Below are positions 6,173 to 10,244 of a DNA stretch of 10,244 nucleotides, piece after piece. Position 1 is the first letter of the stretch, and each line of letters starts with the position of its first letter. Origin of the DNA: Pseudomonadota bacterium (lineage in GTDB: Bacteria > Pseudomonadota > Alphaproteobacteria > UBA2136 > UBA6156); contig RFNJ01000175.1 in assembly GCA_009927255.1 (NCBI GenBank), forward strand, positions 1 through 10,244, in the 5' to 3' direction. Position numbers and translations under genes: made by a program. Below the pieces are notes generated by a model that was not told where the DNA came from, ran no database searches, and saw only the letters and a program-made list of their open reading frames with translations.

Positions 6173-8791
6173 CTACAAACTCGGCGGCGGCAACAGCTCC
6201 ATATACCGCATCTTTGCATCATATTCCGCCTGCGCCGCCGCCGCCCGCGCCATCTGCGCACGGGTGTCTTCCACGCGGCGGCTTAAGCTGCTCAAATCAG
6301 CCAACGCCTTGCTCAGCGGCGCCAAACTACCCGTGCCGCCATTCACCACCACCCCCGTCGCCGCCCCCACGGCGTTCAAGCCATCAGCTATCTCTGGTAA
6401 GCGGGCCAATGCATCGGCATAACGCTGCTCCAGCTTCACCAAGCCATCGCCATCCTTCTGCTGGCCCAGCGCATAACCCAAGCGCAGCACTTTCAGTTGC
6501 AATTCCTTATCCGCCTCCAGCTGCGCCGCCGTCACTGGCTCCAGTTCCTGCTGCAACCCCGCCACCACCGCTGGCCACGCGCCCATGTCCCATGCTGCGT
6601 CCAGGCTCAACTCCGCTGCCTCGCGGTCCGTCGCCACCAGCTCGGCCAGCGTTCGCCGCACACTCTCAAAGCGTTTCAAATCCATTAGCACCCGCGCTTC
6701 CGCCATCGTCCAGTTACGGCTGGTCACTTGGGTATTCGCCACCGGCTTCCATTTATCCAGTAACTTCAAAGCATCTGCCGCCTTCCCCTGCCGCCGCAAA
6801 ACTTCAGCCAACAGCAACACCTGCCGCCCCCGCGCATCATCTTCCAGCGGCCGATATTCCAACTGTTGCTCCAGCAAAGGCATTGCCCGCGCCCACAGCG
6901 TCTTGTCAGTCAGCATCCGCGCCACTTGCTCATTTACGCGGTCACCCCGCGCATCGTTGGGCACCAGTTCTCTAAAGTCATAATAAATCCCCAGCATCGT
7001 CAGGGGGTCATAGGTGCGTGGGTTTTCGGGGTCAAAAACATTCAGCAACGCCCCCGCCATCCGCTCGGTCACGCTGTTCATGTCCATGCTGCGCCCCGCA
7101 AGCCGCCGCCCGTCACTGAACAACCGCACCATCAAACGCCAGCGCTCCAGCGCCTCGCGCGGCTCACCGGCACGATCATAAAGGTCGGCCAACGCCGCCA
7201 GCACATCGCGCTCCAAGGCATCCCCGCGCCAATCAAGGCTTAGCTCTTCCAAATAATTCCGCAGCTGCGCATCGGCCAAATCTTTGCGCTGATGCAACGC
7301 CATCACAAACTCATAGCGCGCCCGTGCCGCCTGCGCCAAATCCTGCCCGCTTTCGGTGGCCTTGGCCAGATACTCCAAGCCCTTGCTCTCATCATCGGTG
7401 CCAAGCCGCACCAAGCCCTGCAATTTTAAAATCTCGGTGGGCACCACCCCGCCATCGGCAGCGTATTTCGCCGCCAAATTATCCACAATTCCCACCGCAT
7501 CACGCTTATCCCCCACCATCACCTGCGCGCGGGCATAGGCCACCTGCGCCAACTGGCGTAAGTAGGGCGGGTATTCCCCCAGCACCTCCGCCTTCGCTGG
7601 CCACGCCGCCAAAGCAGGGGCATAATCCTCCCGCGCACTCAACGCCACCGCCTGCCATAACTTGGCATGAACGGCCAACTCACCGCGCTGGTCAAACGCC
7701 GCCGCAGGCGCCTCACGCCCCACCGCCACCGCCGCAATCCCCGCATAAAGCCGCGCCAGTGGGTCGGTCGGCAAGTCATCCCCGCGCACTGGTAAAAGGG
7801 CCAAAACCCCCTGCGCTTCCTCAGGCCGCTGCCACGCCAAATAAAAGGCTGCCAACTTGCGCCGCACCTCCCGCTCATCAGCGCCCCCTGCCGGAACTTC
7901 CGCCACCACCTGCTGCACCTTCGCCAACTCCTCAGCATAATCCCCTTCCGCTTTGGGCAGCACGCCATCACTCAGCCTCACCTCATCGCCACCCACCAAC
8001 GGGCGGCCTGCCTCACCCTGCACCGCCCTTTCCAGCAACTCCGTCGGCACCGTCAAACTCACCACCGTCCCCGGCACATAAACGCTGAAACTATCAAACT
8101 CCAAACTCTCACTCACCACCATCGGCCCGGCCATCGGTTCAATCGACTCCGCCGCAAAAATTGGCACCAACTTGCCTTTCGCACGCTTAGGCTGCTCCAG
8201 CTTCGCCAAAGCATCACTCACCGGCACCACTCCACCCTTGCTCCCCACCGCCGCCACGTCGCTCAAACTCACTTGCTTCAGGTTCCCCATCGGCAAACTG
8301 CCCAACCGCCGCACCGCCCCCAACACCGCACCTTCCAGCTTAGCATTGCGCCGCACCGCCCCCACTTGCCAATCTTCACCACCCAAACTTACCCGCCGCA
8401 CCGCCACCCGCTCACCATCAAACCACCAGCCATCGCGCAGCAGCACCGCACTCAGGCTTTCGCCATTGCCCTTGCCGGGCCGCAGCAACCATTGGTTGCT
8501 TTCGCGCACCACATTCCAACCTTGGCCATTGCCAACGCCCTGCAAAATCACGCCATGCGCCCCCGCCACCTCGGCCACCACCCCGCGCACACCACTCGCC
8601 ACCTCCGCCTCACCACGGCCCAACGCCAATACTGCAAAACGGTCACCCCCCAACGGCCATGCCACCACTTCCTCGGCCTCAACCTTCACCAACGGCTTGC
8701 CATCGGCCAACTCCGCCCGCACCGCCGCATGGCCCAAAAAAGGTACCAAACCAAGCACCAAAAGCACCCCAAACCGACCCCAAACCTGCAT
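6173..8791 (-). CDS. Large periplasmic TPR-repeat protein, motor-cassette partner
   Basis: The 872-residue protein has a signal peptide (GVLLVLGLVPFLGHAA, probable cleavage near residue 23), a beta-rich N-terminal region at about 24-280 with many short Val-rich strands, and a helical-repeat region from about 305 to 790. TPR-like helix pairs include about 310-332 (LAAFYLAWQRPEEAQGVLAL), 528-556 (DVLAALADLYDRAGEPREAL) and 656-681 (LLLAEVLRRQGKAADALKLL). YYDFRELVPNDARGDRV at about 603-619 recalls a motif of large alphaproteobacterial TPR proteins, from memory. A short coiled coil precedes the LLPPPSL tail. The start at 8791 is chosen because GGGGAG lies 8 bp upstream and the ATG overlaps the previous stop as TGATG; an in-frame ATG at 8815 would spoil the signal peptide start. 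TPR arrays bind proteins, so a scaffold for the two upstream MotB-like proteins is likely, but its exact function is unknown. Confidence 0.85.
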   Translation of the reverse strand: MQVWGRFGVLLVLGLVPFLGHAAVRAELADGKPLVKVEAEEVVAWPLGGDRFAVLALGRGEAEVASGVRGVVAEVAGAHGVILQGVGNGQGWNVVRESNQWLLRPGKGNGESLSAVLLRDGWWFDGERVAVRRVSLGGEDWQVGAVRRNAKLEGAVLGAVRRLGSLPMGNLKQVSLSDVAAVGSKGGVVPVSDALAKLEQPKRAKGKLVPIFAAESIEPMAGPMVVSESLEFDSFSVYVPGTVVSLTVPTELLERAVQGEAGRPLVGGDEVRLSDGVLPKAEGDYAEELAKVQQVVAEVPAGGADEREVRRKLAAFYLAWQRPEEAQGVLALLPVRGDDLPTDPLARLYAGIAAVAVGREAPAAAFDQRGELAVHAKLWQAVALSAREDYAPALAAWPAKAEVLGEYPPYLRQLAQVAYARAQVMVGDKRDAVGIVDNLAAKYAADGGVVPTEILKLQGLVRLGTDDESKGLEYLAKATESGQDLAQAARARYEFVMALHQRKDLADAQLRNYLEELSLDWRGDALERDVLAALADLYDRAGEPREALERWRLMVRLFSDGRRLAGRSMDMNSVTERMAGALLNVFDPENPRTYDPLTMLGIYYDFRELVPNDARGDRVNEQVARMLTDKTLWARAMPLLEQQLEYRPLEDDARGRQVLLLAEVLRRQGKAADALKLLDKWKPVANTQVTSRNWTMAEARVLMDLKRFESVRRTLAELVATDREAAELSLDAAWDMGAWPAVVAGLQQELEPVTAAQLEADKELQLKVLRLGYALGQQKDGDGLVKLEQRYADALARLPEIADGLNAVGAATGVVVNGGTGSLAPLSKALADLSSLSRRVEDTRAQMARAAAAQAEYDAKMRYMELLPPPSL

Positions 8792-9525
8792 CAATTTTTC
8801 TCCCCAATCACCCAATAAACCCCCTCATTCAACACCATATTTTCACGCTTTACCACCACTTCACCGGTTATATTCACCCCCATTTTAGCCAAAATACCCA
8901 CTACTGCCATCACCTGCGCCGCCACTTGCGGCACATTTTCTTCCCCCACCACCCACCGCACGGCTACTGGATTTTTCCAGCTACGCACCACGCCACCTAG
9001 CCTTAGCCACGCATCACGCGCACTCGGCTCCGCCACATCCAGCAACCGCCCATCCACCTTATAAACCATCACCCGCCCATCGCCTTCATCCTGCACCTCG
9101 CCCACCAACCCACCCCACACTGCATCAGTCGCCAACTGCCCACGCAACAGGCTATCCAAATATATCAACGCCTCGCGCTGCAGCTTCACCACTGCCAAAG
9201 CATTGGGGTTACCACTCGGCACCACCACTGCGGCTGCGGTTAGCGGCGGGGCAAAAGTTGCCCGAAAACTCCCCGTCACATTCCGCCAAGCCTCCTGCTC
9301 CATGGTTTGGGTGGCAAAAACCAACACAAAAAATCCCACCAAAATGCTCGTCAAATCAATAAAACTAAGTAACCACGCGGTCTTCGCCGTATGCGCCTTA
9401 CCCACCGCCTGCGCCCCACCACCGGCCACGCTCAACGCCATCCAGTCGCCCCCCAACTGGCTTTTTACCACCGGGGTTTTGGCCGCTGCGCTCTCGGTTG
9501 GTTGCGATAAATTAACGTGGTCCAT
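8791..9525 (-). CDS. MotB-like membrane protein with degenerate periplasmic domain (second gene of cassette)
   Basis: The 244-residue protein has a cytoplasmic N-terminus of about 50 residues and one membrane helix at about 51-72 (AWLLSFIDLTSILVGFFVLV). This matches the MotB pattern of an aspartate followed by LxT and FFVL, so D57 is the candidate ion-binding residue. The periplasmic part (about 75-244) has alternating strands and helices, for example RVMVYKVDGRLLD, VRWVVGEEN and GVNITGEVVVKRE. These could form a worn OmpA-like fold, but the usual peptidoglycan-binding pattern NxxLSxxRA is absent. The start at 9525 is chosen over 9531 because GAGGGG lies 7 bp upstream of it. An upstream extension to 9729 is Arg/Trp/Cys-rich and is the wrong frame of the preceding gene. 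It overlaps its upstream neighbour by 14 bp and the TPR gene by 1 bp. A TolR/ExbD-like role is an alternative. Confidence 0.78.
   Translation of the reverse strand: MDHVNLSQPTESAAAKTPVVKSQLGGDWMALSVAGGGAQAVGKAHTAKTAWLLSFIDLTSILVGFFVLVFATQTMEQEAWRNVTGSFRATFAPPLTAAAVVVPSGNPNALAVVKLQREALIYLDSLLRGQLATDAVWGGLVGEVQDEGDGRVMVYKVDGRLLDVAEPSARDAWLRLGGVVRSWKNPVAVRWVVGEENVPQVAAQVMAVVGILAKMGVNITGEVVVKRENMVLNEGVYWVIGEKN
8800..8805 (-). promoter_or_regulatory. Ribosome binding site fixing the TPR-gene start
   Basis: GGGGAG on the minus strand, eight bases before the ATG at 8791, lies inside the end of the upstream MotB-like gene. It selects the 8791 start over the in-frame ATG at 8815. Together with the TGATG junction it points to translational coupling. 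Confidence 0.75.
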
Positions 9526-10165
9526 CCACATCCCCCTCACCTTCAATCCGGCTTGCTCCTGCCTCAACCCCCAGCCGCTGCAACGTCCCCCCCACTTCCG
9601 GCGCCGCCGCTTGCGGAATAAACACCGCCCGCACCTCTGGCAACCCCCCACGCACCGCCACCGCGCCGGTTTCAATGGCCAGCTGCCCCGCCTGCGCGGC
9701 CAGCTCGGCACCCTGCGCCAACGGCCCACTCACCTCCCAACGTACCACACTGTCACGTCCCGCCGCTGCCATCAAGTTACGCACCATTTCTGGCCGCCGT
9801 AGTTTTTCACCATCAAAAACTTCCCCCAGCGGAAACCGCATCACCAACCGCTCGGCATCCACTTCCAGCGGCACGGTGGTTAGCCCCAACCGATTACTCA
9901 CCAGTCCCTGCACCCGCACCTGCAACCCCTGCTGCCACTCTTGGCGCGGCTGGCGCGGCAAGGTACCGTCCTCTGCAAAAGGCCCCGCTACGTCATATCC
10001 CTCACGCACCTGCGCCAACATATCCTTGCCACGGCCTGCTTGGTCACGGGTGGCCATCCCATTCAATAAAATAAAAAATGCCAACAGTAAAAAATTCAGC
10101 GAAAGCAACATCAACAGCGTGCCATCAGCACTCACCACCGCTTGTTTTTTTTGTATAGCTTGCAT
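9512..10165 (-). CDS. MotB-like membrane protein with degenerate periplasmic domain (first gene of cassette)
   Basis: The 217-residue protein has a short basic N-terminus, an aspartate at residue 14 just before the membrane helix (ADGTLLMLLSLNFLLLAFFI, about 13-35), and a periplasmic region. Residues 103-150 (DAERLVMRFPLGEVFDGEKL, then MVRNLMAAAGRDSVVRWEVS) recall the first strands and helix of the MotB/OmpA domain, where a small strand precedes a phenylalanine loop and a Leu-rich helix. The rest diverges, and no TDxxG or NxxLSxxRA motif follows. The last 40 residues are Gly/Glu-rich. The aspartate is placed differently from the MotB consensus, so ion conduction is less certain than for the next protein. 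The ATG at 10165 lacks a clear Shine-Dalgarno, and an in-frame TAG lies a few codons upstream. It overlaps the next gene by 14 bp, implying one operon and probably coupled synthesis. Confidence 0.76.
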   Translation of the reverse strand: MQAIQKKQAVVSADGTLLMLLSLNFLLLAFFILLNGMATRDQAGRGKDMLAQVREGYDVAGPFAEDGTLPRQPRQEWQQGLQVRVQGLVSNRLGLTTVPLEVDAERLVMRFPLGEVFDGEKLRRPEMVRNLMAAAGRDSVVRWEVSGPLAQGAELAAQAGQLAIETGAVAVRGGLPEVRAVFIPQAAAPEVGGTLQRLGVEAGASRIEGEGDVDGPR

Positions 10166-10244
10166 CGCCCAAGCACTCTACCACACCACCCCCAGCCTAT
10201 AAAGCACCCACCCACTTTTTAAACTAGGCACTATTAGCAAAACC
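10166..10244 (-). promoter_or_regulatory. Upstream region of the MotB-like/TPR operon, cut by window edge
   Basis: No open frame continues through these 79 bases on the minus strand. The AT-rich part at about 10198-10244 contains TTTAAA and TTTATA hexamers that could belong to a promoter, but their spacing is not convincing. A motA-type gene might end just beyond the window. The sequence here cannot settle whether this is an operon start or an internal spacer. Confidence 0.3.

Noticed and set aside
7324..8088. Long Pro-rich open frame opposite the TPR gene
   Set aside because: It has no ribosome binding site or recognisable motif and is explained by the C-rich complement of a Gly/Val/Ala-rich gene.
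8792..8815. Alternative start of the TPR gene at 8815
   Set aside because: It would add charged residues before the signal peptide, while the ATG at 8791 has GGGGAG at the right spacing and a TGATG junction.
9526..9729. N-terminal extension of the second MotB-like gene
   Set aside because: The extra 68 residues are Arg-, Trp- and Cys-rich, lie in another frame of the first MotB-like gene, and a well-placed Shine-Dalgarno precedes the ATG at 9525.

Overview
The window reads as a flagellar locus of a proteobacterium, most likely an alphaproteobacterium. This rests on the hook-protein style, the fliK-flgD-flgE order, a stand-alone FlhB C-terminal paralogue beside fliO-fliP, and a TPR protein with a YDFREL-type motif that I recall from alphaproteobacterial TPR proteins. 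No rRNA, tRNA, insertion sequence or CRISPR array is visible, so the lineage is an inference.

Layout. Positions 70-4154 hold a minus-strand operon fliK-flgD-flgE: hook-length ruler, hook cap and hook subunit. A 168-bp divergent intergenic region (4155-4322) separates it from a plus-strand operon at 4323-5987: an FlhB C-domain paralogue (FhlB), a small helical protein of unknown function, fliO and fliP. FliP is a core subunit of the flagellar type III export gate and FliO helps assemble it. Positions 5988-6172 lie between convergent genes and carry five successive hairpins, the central part resembling dispersed palindromic repeats. Positions 6173-10165 hold a second minus-strand operon of three overlapping genes: two short, divergent MotB-like membrane proteins and a large periplasmic TPR protein. 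The outer edges (1-69 and 10166-10244) hold no gene that I can assign.

How the genes fit together. FliK measures the hook and switches export specificity through the FlhB C-terminal domain. A free copy of that domain, without the autocleavage motif, is encoded back-to-back with fliK and in one operon with the export-gate genes. FlgD and FlgE are the exported hook-stage substrates. The two MotB-like proteins each have one N-terminal membrane helix with an acidic residue and a C-terminal domain that only faintly resembles OmpA and lacks its usual peptidoglycan-binding motif. With the periplasmic TPR protein they look like a motor-associated or stator-like module, and this is the least familiar part of the window.

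Two window-wide properties stand out. The plus strand is C-rich over G whichever way the genes run, which shapes protein composition and probably Shine-Dalgarno use. None of the ten predicted proteins (about 3,200 residues) contains a cysteine.
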